Part shown: in pieces, positions 30,581 to 37,584 of the stretch
Numbering within the stretch: the first letter of the stretch is position 1
Layout: each line of letters starts with the position of its first letter
Virus record (IMG/VR): IMGVR_UViG_3300005537_000038
Location: 1 to 41,534 of that record
Reading direction: 5' to 3' (one strand)
DNA length: 41,534 nucleotides
DNA from: a virus
Position numbers and translations under genes: made by a program
The notes under the pieces: model-generated
What the model was told of the DNA's origin: nothing
What the model saw: only the letters and a program-made list of their open reading frames with translations
Databases searched by the model: none

Positions 30581-31539
30581 AATATCTGCTATTGCTTTTG
30601 ATCTTTGCGATTCCAGCCCGGGCACAGACGCCACCGCTTTTCTCAGTCAATGCGAAATATCTCGGCTGGGCGGGAACCGGCGGCGGTACGGCCAACGCTC
30701 AGACGGTCACGTACTCCCCGGCGATCACGACACTGACGGCAGGGCAGGCGGTGTCATGGATTCCGTCTCACGCTAACACGACAGCCGCGACTTTGAACGT
30801 GAACAGCATCGGTGCGAAAGCCATCGTCAAAGCGAATGGCTCGGCCCTTGTAGCAAACGACCTTCTTACGAGCTCTGTTGCAACTGCGGTCTATGATGGG
30901 ACTTCTTTCGAACTTCTCGATCCGCAAAGCGGCAGTGGGGCAAGCGTCACTTGCGGACAATTACCCGCTCTGACGGGCGACACGACAACGAGCGCGGGAT
31001 CATGCGCGACAACGACGAGCAAATTGAATGGCACTTCTTTCGCAGGAACTTCGACGCATCTTGTGGCGTTTGGTGCTGCAAACATTCCGGTGGATTCTGG
31101 AATCGTGGACACCGCTGCGGGGCTTCTAGCGGCCTGTACCGGCTGCGCTCCGCTCGCATCTCCTGCTCTTACCGGCTCGCCGACGGCACCGACACAATCA
31201 GCGAACGATAATTCCACGAAGATCGCAACGACGGCCTATGCCGACCGGCACTCCACCACAATAGCCGCAGGAACTTCAGCACTCGGTACAGGTTCGATTT
31301 CTTCAGGTGCCTGTGCCTCGGTTGTCACAACGACGGCAACCGGCACTCTCACCACCGATCCGATTACAGCAACACCGAATGCGGACATTCACGGAGTCAC
31401 CGGATACGGAGCCACGACCGGACTTCTAACCGTGTATGCCTACCCGACCGCGGATAATGTGAACTTTTTAGTGTGCAACTGGACGGGAAGTTCGATTACT
31501 CCCGGCGCGGTCACTCTGAATTGGACGGTGGTTCGATGA
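30568..31539 (+). CDS. Tail-fibre-like protein with an N-terminal secretion signal
   Basis: A 323-residue protein. Residues 1-19 are a standard Sec signal peptide: Lys-rich start, LLLLLIFAIP core and ARA as cleavage site before Gln20. The body contains phage fibre patterns: SPALTGSPTAPTQSANDNST followed by KIATTAYADRHS is the tail-fibre repeat (xPALTGxPTAPT..N.STxIATTAYAD), and SYDGTSF-like strands resemble fibre shafts. The C-terminal about 90 residues are a beta domain with SGACASVVTTTATGTL. Fibres are assembled in the cytoplasm, so a signal peptide is unexpected and suggests either a secreted or surface adhesin or a recruited host-type gene. Ends in an ATGA overlap with the next. Confidence 0.65.
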   Translation: MDKLKYLLLLLIFAIPARAQTPPLFSVNAKYLGWAGTGGGTANAQTVTYSPAITTLTAGQAVSWIPSHANTTAATLNVNSIGAKAIVKANGSALVANDLLTSSVATAVYDGTSFELLDPQSGSGASVTCGQLPALTGDTTTSAGSCATTTSKLNGTSFAGTSTHLVAFGAANIPVDSGIVDTAAGLLAACTGCAPLASPALTGSPTAPTQSANDNSTKIATTAYADRHSTTIAAGTSALGTGSISSGACASVVTTTATGTLTTDPITATPNADIHGVTGYGATTGLLTVYAYPTADNVNFLVCNWTGSSITPGAVTLNWTVVR

Positions 31540-33173
31540 GGATTCGATATTTCCTTTTCCTGTTTTTAATTGGATTGTTCGTTAGTCCCGCGAAGGCAGC
31601 TTTCCCCTATTGGCCCGTCATCCAGGTCGGAAAACCTAGTTCGATCAACTCTGCTACGGCGACTTGCGTATTCCCTAAAAACGTGACGAGCGGAAATGGA
31701 ATAATTACTTCCGATACTTGGGAAACCAGCACAAGCACGCCGACATTCTCGGATACGCGATCATCTTCGTGGACTCAAAATCTAATCAACACTTCAAATA
31801 CGGCAAAGATCGCGGTGTATTCGACGACGCTCGGTTCGAGCGGTGCAGAGACTATCACTTGGTCTATAACTAGCGGTGCGTGGCAGAACGTGCATTGTTT
31901 TGAAGTTGATTTGACCGGCCTAACTCTCACCGTTGATGTCTCGGGTTCGGCAGCTTTCAGCGGTACTCCCGCCACCGTGACAACGCCCTCAGTAACAACG
32001 ACCCTGAATGGCGATCTCATCTATACAGCCATCGGAGGAAATAGTTCGGTGCAAAGTTTCATATTGCAGAGTCCTGGCGCAACGCTCTCAACTTTTGGCG
32101 GCGCGGATGGCGGAGCGCAAGGCATTGCTATAGGTGGAGTAAAAGGGGCCACAACCGAGACGTGGACAGCGGGAGGGCAAGCCACAGGTACGGTCGCAAT
32201 CGTGGCGTTCAAATCTGCCGCAGGAATAATTATGACGAGCCCGACGACACTACCCGACGGTGCATTGTCTACAGCGTATGATTACACCCTGCTCGCTCAG
32301 GGCGGCTCTGGAGCCTATACTTGGTCAATCACATCGGGTGCGCTGCAAACTGGCCTGTCGCTCAATACGTCTACCGGAGAAATCACCGGCACACCGACAA
32401 CCGGGCCGACCAATTCGATCACGTTCCACGTAACGGATGGAACGAATACCGCAGATTTAAACGCCACGCTTAAAGTCGCATCGAGCATGAACACAATCAC
32501 ATTCACGCAGGGTACGAGCGGCGGTACTGCGTCCGGTTTCGCGATGCCCGGAAATGTCACCGCTGGACACCTGCTTATCCTTCTAAACGGGCAAGCCGGG
32601 TCTGGAAACTATAGCGTTCCCGGATGTGTGGACACGGTAGGAACTCCGTTTAAGGTGGTCGCTATCGGAGGCGTAACCAATCGCTCAACTTCCGCGCAAG
32701 GGATCATGTCTATTTCAGCCGGGATCATTCCGTCTACGGCGGCGGATACCGTCTCGTGCGCGGGAGTGACTACGGGAACGCTTTACGCTGCCATCGAATG
32801 TGCGAATTGCGCCTCTTTCGGCGGCGACAACACTTTGCAGACTGGCTACCAATCGGCATCGTCTCCAATCGTATCAGGAACCTTTACGCCCTTAGTTGCA
32901 GGCGAAATTCTTGTAGCAGAAGCCAACTCATCGGGAACAGGGCCGACGTTTGCAGTCTCGGCTCCTCTGGTGACTTCCGGAGGTTCCAACAATAATCCGG
33001 CGGCGGGATACCAGATTCTCACGACCGGAACTTACACGCCGACATTCACGTTCACAAGTTCGTGCGCTGCCACGAATGCGTGCGGGATTTTGGAAGCCGC
33101 TTTTAGACCGACCGGAGGAACCGCGGCACCTGGTGGGATACCAAGTTACAAGATATTTTTCCCGTTACCGTAA
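31536..33173 (+). CDS. Secreted protein with He_PIG-like Ig domain
   Basis: A 545-residue protein. Residues 1-21 are a signal peptide (MRIRYFLFLFLIGLFVSPAK, cleaved after AKA). The next about 210 residues are a beta domain (VIQVGKPSSINSATATCVFP), and a second copy of similar type appears near 330-530 (MNTITFTQGTSGGTASGFAM). Between them, about 234-315, is a putative Ig domain of the He_PIG type: LPDGALSTAYDYTLLAQGGS, then SGALQTGLSLNTSTGEITGT, then ITFHVTDGT. He_PIG repeats occur mostly in secreted bacterial adhesins and enzymes. I chose ATG at 31536 (ATGA overlap) over an earlier start at 31473. Its role in phage is unknown; a surface-bound adhesin-like factor is possible. Confidence 0.6.
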   Translation: MRIRYFLFLFLIGLFVSPAKAAFPYWPVIQVGKPSSINSATATCVFPKNVTSGNGIITSDTWETSTSTPTFSDTRSSSWTQNLINTSNTAKIAVYSTTLGSSGAETITWSITSGAWQNVHCFEVDLTGLTLTVDVSGSAAFSGTPATVTTPSVTTTLNGDLIYTAIGGNSSVQSFILQSPGATLSTFGGADGGAQGIAIGGVKGATTETWTAGGQATGTVAIVAFKSAAGIIMTSPTTLPDGALSTAYDYTLLAQGGSGAYTWSITSGALQTGLSLNTSTGEITGTPTTGPTNSITFHVTDGTNTADLNATLKVASSMNTITFTQGTSGGTASGFAMPGNVTAGHLLILLNGQAGSGNYSVPGCVDTVGTPFKVVAIGGVTNRSTSAQGIMSISAGIIPSTAADTVSCAGVTTGTLYAAIECANCASFGGDNTLQTGYQSASSPIVSGTFTPLVAGEILVAEANSSGTGPTFAVSAPLVTSGGSNNNPAAGYQILTTGTYTPTFTFTSSCAATNACGILEAAFRPTGGTAAPGGIPSYKIFFPLP

Positions 33174-33246
33174 AAGACACCTTGCCAGAAAAATCAACAG
33201 GAAGTCTAAGTGTCTTCAGGTATGCTCCGCGCATAGGAGATTTGCT
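33174..33246 (+). promoter_or_regulatory. Short leader with inverted repeat and weak -10 before FnIII gene
   Basis: AAGACAC (33174-33180) and GTGTCTT (33218-33224) are complementary 7-mers about 37 bases apart. TATGCT at 33230-33235 resembles a -10 and is itself part of a 5-bp repeat TATGC/GCATA. An AGGAG ribosome site lies upstream of the ATG at 33247. No clear -35. Confidence 0.25.
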
Positions 33247-33621
33247 ATGAAAAGAATTCTGCCGTGGCTTCTTTTTGCTTTTCTGATTGTTTCGCTGATC
33301 TTCGGGCCGACGCTCAAAGGACTTCGAGCGCAGGCTGGACACAACATCACTCTGAATTGGACGGCACCGACGACCGGAGGCGCACCGACAAGCTATAACG
33401 TCAAGCGCGGCACGAGCGCGGGATCGGAAACCCAACTTGCGACAGTCGCAGCTCCGGCGACGACCTACGTGGACACGACCGGAGTGGGCGGGACGAAATA
33501 CTTCTATGTGGTGACGGCTGTGAATAGCGCCGGGGAATCTGGCCCATCGAACGAAGCGAATGCAACTTTTTTATTGCTGGCTCCGGGGGCTCCGGCGGCG
33601 CTGGCGGCTGTGGCAAACTAA
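33247..33621 (+). CDS. Secreted or membrane-anchored FnIII-domain protein
   Basis: A 124-residue protein. The N-terminal hydrophobic segment (MKRILPWLLFAFLIVSLIFG) may be a signal peptide with an AQA cleavage site near residue 30, or a membrane anchor. Residues about 33-110 form one fibronectin type III domain: HNITLNWTAPTTGGAPTSYN, then YFYVVTAVNSAGESGPSNEA, with the conserved Trp, Tyr and the VxAxNxxG end. The end LLLAPGAPAALAAVAN is low-complexity. Good AGGAG ribosome site and its own leader suggest separate control. FnIII modules in phages are usually on virion proteins; on a secreted protein it suggests surface binding. Confidence 0.7.
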   Translation: MKRILPWLLFAFLIVSLIFGPTLKGLRAQAGHNITLNWTAPTTGGAPTSYNVKRGTSAGSETQLATVAAPATTYVDTTGVGGTKYFYVVTAVNSAGESGPSNEANATFLLLAPGAPAALAAVAN

Positions 33622-33640
33622 AAACGCCTTAGGAGCGACA

Positions 33641-34087
33641 ATGGACGCTGACACAAGTCTACTAGCGACTCATCTTGGAAGCACGGTCGCGGTGATTGCC
33701 GGGATTCAGTGGCTAAAAAAACTGAAGTCGCTCACTTGGATTCAGGCGGGAACCAAAGTGATGAGCCGGTTTATTTCTCTCGTGGCGGCGTTCTTTGTCA
33801 CCGTCGGAATTCACTATACATGGGCGTCCAATCCCGACGGCACGCACACGCTCATTCTTGCAAACATCAATTTCATGGTAATGGCTGTCGCTGGCTTCCA
33901 CGTGCTTGAACAGTTTCTCTATCAGGAAACCGGATACCAGGCGCTTCAAGGAATCCAAGCACTTCAAGGTATACTGAACTTCCTACAGTCGGCCGCTCCT
34001 ATGGTTCCTGTCGCGCCGACCCCTGAGCCTGTCACCGCATCTTCATCCCCGGCTCCGAATAATCCACCAATTAAGGCGGCTCCTTGA
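33641..34087 (+). CDS. Membrane protein, putative holin
   Basis: A 148-residue protein with an AGGAG ribosome site five bases before the ATG; an earlier in-frame start at 33560 is rejected. Three hydrophobic segments lie at about 9-25, 43-61 (FISLVAAFFVTVGIHYTW) and 72-91 (LILANINFMVMAVAGFHVLE), and the C-terminal tail is Pro/Ala/Ser-rich. Three spans with a polar tail and position at the beginning of the lysis region fit a class I-type holin that permeabilises the inner membrane at the lysis time. No sequence family can be named with certainty. Confidence 0.6.
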   Translation: MDADTSLLATHLGSTVAVIAGIQWLKKLKSLTWIQAGTKVMSRFISLVAAFFVTVGIHYTWASNPDGTHTLILANINFMVMAVAGFHVLEQFLYQETGYQALQGIQALQGILNFLQSAAPMVPVAPTPEPVTASSSPAPNNPPIKAAP

Positions 34088-34407
34088 CCGGAGAACTGAT
34101 CTCGAAGCACCTCGCATTGTTTCTCGCAAAAGTCGCGCCGTTTGTCGGTGCGTTTGCGTTTATCGCTTCAGTCGAAGCTACGCCCACAGCAGAAAGTCCG
34201 TGGCTGACACTTTGGCGGATCGGACTCACCGCAGCTATCGGGATATTCGTCGGACTCGCGGGAGCGATCTATCATAATGTCACGAATCGGATCGGGAGTT
34301 TGGAGAAGCTCGCGAAAGACGACCTCGTTCCGCGCCGCGAACATGCAGTCGAACTGAAAGGAATCAAAGAGCAATTAGATCGAATCGAACATCAACGCCG
34401 CCGTTAG
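34084..34407 (+). CDS. Two-span membrane protein with coiled-coil tail (holin or spanin-like)
   Basis: A 107-residue protein starting with TTG at 34084 in a TTGA overlap with the putative holin. Two hydrophobic segments, about 12-30 and 42-64 (WRIGLTAAIGIFVGLAGAIY), are followed by a charged helix (LEKLAKDDLVPRREHAVELK to EQLDRIEHQ) likely to form a coiled coil. A membrane anchor with a cytoplasmic or periplasmic coiled coil is common among phage lysis accessory proteins (antiholin, inner-membrane spanin), and this is the most reasonable reading. The TTG start is unusual and implies low expression. Confidence 0.5.
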   Translation: MTGELISKHLALFLAKVAPFVGAFAFIASVEATPTAESPWLTLWRIGLTAAIGIFVGLAGAIYHNVTNRIGSLEKLAKDDLVPRREHAVELKGIKEQLDRIEHQRRR

Positions 34408-34420
34408 GAGTGAATATAAA

Positions 34421-34573
34421 ATGAACGCACCGTGGAAACTGATTTGTCTGGTACTCGCACTTGTACTTTTCTTCATCGCCGCAGTTTTCATTTCGATCAT
34501 CCCTGAACCGCATCGCGCTCGATTGATCGCGGCAGGTCTTTTCTTCTGGGTTCTCGCGCAAATCGTTTCCTGA
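34421..34573 (+). CDS. Small two-span membrane protein (holin-like)
   Basis: A 50-residue protein beginning MNAPWKLICLVLALVLFFIA. It has two spans (about 6-27 and 33-50) with a short turn (PEPHRAR) in between. TAGGAG at 34405-34410 lies 10 bases before the ATG. The stop overlaps the ATG of the L,D-transpeptidase-fold gene (TGATG), so the two are likely made together; a holin or pinholin serving that enzyme is a reasonable guess. Confidence 0.55.
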   Translation: MNAPWKLICLVLALVLFFIAAVFISIIPEPHRARLIAAGLFFWVLAQIVS

Positions 34574-34986
34574 TGGCGTGGCTCTACGAAATCGCCAATG
34601 GCCGAATGTCTCGCGGCGGGAACTTGCTCGCCAAAGGCTACAGCGGGAACGGCGACGGTCTGAATAATCCTTTGATGATTGCAGTCAAAGATCATGGGCC
34701 TCTGCCGGTGGGCTTCTACACCATCGGCGAACCGATTCCGCATGAACCGAAAGTAGGTGCCTATGCGCTGCCGCTGATTCCAGACGGGGCAAACGAAATG
34801 TTTGGCCGGTCTGGGTTCTTTATTCATGGAGACAATCAGAAGCTCGATAACTCGGCAAGCGACGGCTGCATCGTTCTCCCGTTATTCGCAAGGCAACGCA
34901 TCGGATTAGGGATTGCAACCGACAACACTTTGCAGGTAATCTCAGCCTTACCTGGCCCGTCACCGGAAGAATGGAGCATCACATGA
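34573..34986 (+). CDS. L,D-transpeptidase-fold (DUF2778-like) cell-wall enzyme
   Basis: A 137-residue protein with the DUF2778/YkuD-type catalytic pattern: GPLPVGFYTIGEPIPHEP near 42-59, GFFIHGDNQ at 81-89 with His85, and NSASDGCIVL at 93-102 with Cys99. These give the S-x-G-C and H-G motifs of enzymes that cut or exchange peptidoglycan cross-links; related Tlde1 effectors act as carboxypeptidases. In the lysis region and right after small membrane proteins, it is the probable endolysin, because no lysozyme, amidase or transglycosylase is seen nearby. No signal peptide, so it would rely on a holin to reach the wall. It ends in an ATGA overlap with the lipoprotein gene. Confidence 0.7.
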   Translation: MAWLYEIANGRMSRGGNLLAKGYSGNGDGLNNPLMIAVKDHGPLPVGFYTIGEPIPHEPKVGAYALPLIPDGANEMFGRSGFFIHGDNQKLDNSASDGCIVLPLFARQRIGLGIATDNTLQVISALPGPSPEEWSIT

Positions 34987-35411
34987 GAAGGATTTTAGCA
35001 GTCGCATTTCTCGCAATCGCGCTTGTCGGATGTAAAGACCCCTATGGTGCATCAGCAAAAGCAGCCGCAGACATCGGGACGGGAATCGCGGCGGGGATGT
35101 CCACCCTCTCCGGCCTTGAACAACAGGGGCTCATCACCCCGGCGGAAACTCTCAACGTCGCTGGCTATCTGGAATACGCCAACAAAGGCGACGAGGCTTT
35201 TATAACCTGCATCGACACGGCGCACACTTCGGGATCGAAGCCTGGAACCTTTACGGCGTGCGCTCAGGCGTTTAACACGACACTGAACAATCCGACGCAG
35301 CTCGCGCTGATTCATGTATCGAATGCGAAGGCTTCGCAGACGGTCACGGTTATCGTCAACGGCATTACAACGGCGGTGAGCTCAATCATCGCCGGACTCG
35401 GAGGCGCGTAA
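34983..35411 (+). CDS. Lipoprotein (possible o-spanin or surface factor)
   Basis: A 142-residue protein starting with MRRILAVAFLAIALVGCKDP, a lipoprotein signal with lipobox L-V-G-C (Cys17). The mature part has helix-prone Ala/Gly-rich sequence (ADIGTGIAAGMSTLSGLEQQ) and a hydrophobic end (VTVIVNGITTAVSSIIAGLG). After acylation it would sit in the outer leaflet of the inner membrane or be sorted to the outer membrane. An outer-membrane spanin partner for the upstream membrane proteins is possible, but its length and sequence do not prove it; superinfection exclusion is an alternative. The ATG at 34983 overlaps the previous stop (ATGA). Confidence 0.6.
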   Translation: MRRILAVAFLAIALVGCKDPYGASAKAAADIGTGIAAGMSTLSGLEQQGLITPAETLNVAGYLEYANKGDEAFITCIDTAHTSGSKPGTFTACAQAFNTTLNNPTQLALIHVSNAKASQTVTVIVNGITTAVSSIIAGLGGA

Positions 35412-35599
35412 TGGATCCTACCGCAGCGGTGAATCTCGGATTGATGGCATTGCAGGCGATTCTGAATCTAATCGGGCAACTCAAAGCCCAACACGGTCTG
35501 ACTGACGATCAAATTCTTGCACAGGCAAAGCAGGTCACGGCAGGAAACGACGAAGCTTATGCGAAGATGGTCGCGGCGTTGACCGCTCCGACTGCTTAA
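35411..35599 (+). CDS. Small helical protein of the lysis region
   Basis: A 62-residue protein, MDPTAAVNLGLMALQAILNL onward. It is predicted to be two or three helices, the first moderately hydrophobic. The start lies in a TAATG overlap with the lipoprotein gene. Similar short helical ORFs often end phage lysis operons. Unknown function. Confidence 0.5.
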   Translation: MDPTAAVNLGLMALQAILNLIGQLKAQHGLTDDQILAQAKQVTAGNDEAYAKMVAALTAPTA

Positions 35600-35600
35600 A

Positions 35601-35888
35601 ATGTGTTTCGCATGGATGAAACGAATCGAACGAAAACTTGATCGAATCCTATTCCTATTGGAGGAAGAAATGACAGATTTAACCGCTCTGACAGCACAGG
35701 TGGCAGAAAATACGACCGTGGAAGCTTCGGCAGTCACTTTGATTCAAGGGCTTGCCGCCGCGCTAGCAGCCGCAGGAACCGATCCAGTCGCTTTGGGAGC
35801 ACTACAGACGCAACTGAAGACTTCTTCGGATGCTCTGGCAGCAGCAGTCGCAGCCAACACGCCGGCTGCGCCCGCACCAGCAGCTTAA
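35601..35888 (+). CDS. Small Ala-rich coiled-coil protein
   Basis: A 95-residue protein from the ATG at 35601. The last 72 residues (MTDLTALTAQVAENTTVEAS onward, ending Ala/Pro-rich) could be made separately: GGAGG at 35660-35664 is five bases before an in-frame ATG at 35670, a better ribosome site than the first. The N-terminal extension (MKRIERKLDRILFLLEEE) looks like a genuine amphipathic helix. Proteins like this are common near phage lysis genes; role unknown. It is the last plus-strand gene before the minus-strand operon. Confidence 0.55.
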   Translation: MCFAWMKRIERKLDRILFLLEEEMTDLTALTAQVAENTTVEASAVTLIQGLAAALAAAGTDPVALGALQTQLKTSSDALAAAVAANTPAAPAPAA

Positions 35889-35966
35889 TCCCCGAAATAA
35901 CCGAGAACGAGGCCGAGCGCGTACATCGTGAAGTCAAGCAGAGATGATCCGCGAGAGCGCCTTCAT
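35885..35966 (-). pseudogene. Frameshifted tiny membrane protein
   Basis: On the minus strand an ATG at 35966 (overlapping the stop of the gene above) opens MKALSRIISA and stops at a TGA; the next frame continues with DFTMYALGLVLGYFGD to a TAA at 35885. Joined, the two make a typical small single-span membrane protein of about 26 residues. One missing base near 35935, or a +1 frameshift at the GCT TGA C site, would connect them. Confidence 0.3.
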
Positions 35967-36622
35967 ATTTCGTACCTCAGATCGTTGTATGTTGGATAAT
36001 CGCTGTCGTTCTCGTACTCATCGAAATAGGCCCACGGCTCGCAACCGTATGCGACAAAGCAATCGCACTTTGAACAGCGGTAGCCGTAATACTCCTCAAT
36101 CCAAGTATGTTCACAGTCGCTTTCTTGGCTGATACGCTCACGAACATCCTCGATTGGAACAGTGCGACCCTCTGCAACATCTTTGCGGCCTTGCGCGATG
36201 CCATCTAGGACTTCTTGCGGAAACACTGGAACCTCTCGGGATTCTCCTGCTTCGTGCCGCCCCTTCAAATAACCTTTTTCGTATTCCCGTTGCGACCAAG
36301 ACGGGGGACTTGCATTCGGTGAAGCGCCAGTGCTTACCGTGATCGCCGGGGCAGGGGAACCCGCGAGGGCCAGAATACTTTTGGCGGCAGCTTCCAAGCA
36401 TCTGCGAGCGTAATCATCGGCTGTATCAATGCCGCCAGTATAATTTGCAGCTGCGATAGATTCGCACTCTTGCGCCGCCTTCTCGTAGCACGCCTGCGCC
36501 GTGGAGGACTCAACTGACTGCAACAGGGCCGCTAAATCATCAAGAATATCGCTTCTCTCTGAAATCCAAATTCCATGCTTCCGTAGCCATTGCGCCGCTC
36601 GTTCTCTTGTGGAGTCAGTCAT
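35963..36622 (-). CDS. Hypothetical protein with C-terminal Cys cluster, minus strand
   Basis: A 219-residue protein on the minus strand. I place the start at 36622 (MTDSTRERAAQWLRKHGIWI), which overlaps the upstream gene by eight bases; a longer start at 36676 would overlap it by 62. An N-terminal helical region, an Ala/Pro-rich linker (SPAPAITVSTGASPNASPPS) and a repeated Arg/Gly/Glu stretch are followed by CEHTWIEEYYGYRCSKCDCF, a His/Cys set that could bind zinc. The C-terminal tail is rich in Tyr, Asp and Glu. I do not recognise a family. Opposite direction and the divergent promoter suggest early or prophage-type expression. Confidence 0.6.
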   Translation of the reverse strand: MTDSTRERAAQWLRKHGIWISERSDILDDLAALLQSVESSTAQACYEKAAQECESIAAANYTGGIDTADDYARRCLEAAAKSILALAGSPAPAITVSTGASPNASPPSWSQREYEKGYLKGRHEAGESREVPVFPQEVLDGIAQGRKDVAEGRTVPIEDVRERISQESDCEHTWIEEYYGYRCSKCDCFVAYGCEPWAYFDEYENDSDYPTYNDLRYEI

Positions 36623-36866
36623 CGGCGTTCTTCCGATCGCGTTCGCCCTTGCAGTATCCGCAGAGGACTTCGCCATCGTAGTAATGGCCTCGCGGAGTTG
36701 AGCGCAGGAAATTTGGGATCAGCTCGCGGCCACATTCCTTGCACGCTGGCGTCGTAACCAGGCGGCTCTTGCTGCCGTGCAGTGTTGGAAAAGGCTTCCG
36801 GTTGATCGGGTTCAGGATATGCGTCACCGGGAACTTGTAAGAGGATGAAACCGTTCGCTCGTTCAT
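36615..36866 (-). CDS. Small zinc-ribbon-like protein, minus strand
   Basis: An 83-residue protein that begins the minus operon. CKECG at about 42-46 and CGYCKGE at about 69-75 give two CxxC pairs, a zinc ribbon. The N-terminal part (NPINRKPFPTLHGSKSRLV) is basic. GAGGAG lies six bases upstream of the ATG and a promoter is visible at 36903-36931. It could be a small transcription modulator or nucleic-acid-binding protein. Its end overlaps the start of the 219-residue gene by eight bases. Confidence 0.65.
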   Translation of the reverse strand: MNERTVSSSYKFPVTHILNPINRKPFPTLHGSKSRLVTTPACKECGRELIPNFLRSTPRGHYYDGEVLCGYCKGERDRKNADD

Positions 36867-36902
36867 TTGCGTCTCCTCGCAATGAAAGGTAACAACACGG
36901 AA

Positions 36903-36931
36903 ATAATACCCCTGCTAAATATGGAAAGCAA
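36903..36931 (-). promoter_or_regulatory. Promoter for the minus-strand operon
   Basis: Reading the minus strand, TTGCTT (36926-36931), a 17-bp spacer and TATTAT (36903-36908). It points to the zinc-ribbon gene starting at 36866, about 30 bases from the predicted transcript start, with a ribosome site in between. A-T rich flanks support it. Confidence 0.6.
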
Positions 36932-36961
36932 GAGAAATCTTAAAATAAATGAAAATAGTTC

Positions 36962-36990
36962 TTGCAATGGATTTTGAGTGCGTGTACATT
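36962..36990 (+). promoter_or_regulatory. Promoter for the early plus-strand operon, probably leaderless
   Basis: TTGCAA (36962-36967), a 17-bp spacer and TACATT (36985-36990). The expected start base is at 36997, the A of an ATG, so the repressor-like gene would be translated from a leaderless mRNA, as with lambda cI from PRM. It is back-to-back with the minus-strand promoter. Confidence 0.6.
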
Positions 36991-36996
36991 GTCTGC

Positions 36997-37203
36997 ATGA
37001 CAGCCAAACAACAGGCAACACTCATGGAAAAGGTTCACGCCTTCCGGCTCGACCGCAACCTCACATGGAACGAATTAGGGCTTTTGTGCGGGCTTGCAGG
37101 CACAACGCTTCGAGCGTCGGTCAAGCGCAGGGCCATCAGCGAGCGCCTAGCGGCCCAAGTTATCAAGCACCTCGGATCTCAACTAAACGGAGCGAAGGGG
37201 TGA
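36997..37203 (+). CDS. HTH repressor-like protein (XRE/Cro-type)
   Basis: A 68-residue protein, MTAKQQATLMEKVHAFRLDR onward. Residues about 24-45 (LTWNELGLLCGLAGTTLRAS) have the spacing of a helix-turn-helix (ELGxxCGLxxTTL), followed by KRRAISERLAAQVIKHLGSQ as the C-terminal helix pair. I choose ATG at 36997 because the promoter places the transcript start there; an in-frame ATG at 36949 lies upstream of the -35 box. A small Cro- or CI-like regulator at a divergent promoter fits the lysis-lysogeny or early switch. Its own promoter and the minus-strand promoter are likely operators, though no symmetrical site is obvious. Confidence 0.65.
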   Translation: MTAKQQATLMEKVHAFRLDRNLTWNELGLLCGLAGTTLRASVKRRAISERLAAQVIKHLGSQLNGAKG

Positions 37204-37517
37204 AAACTTCCCGGATAGACTTCTATCCTAAGAAATTGTGCGTTTACGGTTATGCAGTCAAAGGGAAGATCATCTATATAGGATTCGGCGCGGCAGGGAG
37301 GCCGTTTACTATGGGCGGGACGCGCAACCGCAAGTGGTTTCGATTTGCCAAAAAACTTCGGCGCGTTGAGATCGTAATATTGGGATGGTTCTCGACCCGC
37401 GAAGCAGCAAGAGAAGGCGAGAGGAAAGCTATCCATCAATTCAAACCGAGATTTAACGTCATCCACAATACTTGGGATTGCTGCAAAGATTATCCAAAGG
37501 AGAAAGCGAATGCGTAA
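37200..37517 (+). CDS. GIY-YIG family endonuclease
   Basis: A 105-residue protein starting with GTG at 37200 in a GTGA overlap with the repressor-like gene. The domain is a GIY-YIG variant: VYGYAVKGKIIYIGFG at about 18-33 (YGY ... YIG in place of GIY ... YIG), an Arg in TMGGTRNRKW and the Glu/Ala helix STREAAREGERKAIHQFKPR, ending FNVIHN. Stand-alone small GIY-YIG enzymes occur in phages as homing or DNA-processing nucleases. Its function in this early operon is not known. Confidence 0.75.
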   Translation: MKTSRIDFYPKKLCVYGYAVKGKIIYIGFGAAGRPFTMGGTRNRKWFRFAKKLRRVEIVILGWFSTREAAREGERKAIHQFKPRFNVIHNTWDCCKDYPKEKANA

Positions 37518-37584
37518 AACTCTATACGTCTCGCTGATGTTTGCCATCAGCTTGGCGATTCTGATCGAGGTTTATTTCCGATGA
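37510..37584 (+). CDS. 24-residue membrane peptide
   Basis: MRKTLYVSLMFAISLAILIE and a short end (VYFR): basic start, a single span and a basic end. It overlaps the GIY-YIG gene by eight bases and the following ORF by four, which is the main reason to accept it. The length is minimal; it could be a toxin-like or membrane regulator peptide. Confidence 0.4.
   Translation: MRKTLYVSLMFAISLAILIEVYFR

Noticed and set aside
36949-36996. Earlier in-frame ATG for the HTH gene
   Set aside because: It precedes the -35 box of the best promoter and adds an atypical Met/Cys-rich N-terminus; the ATG at 36997 fits better.
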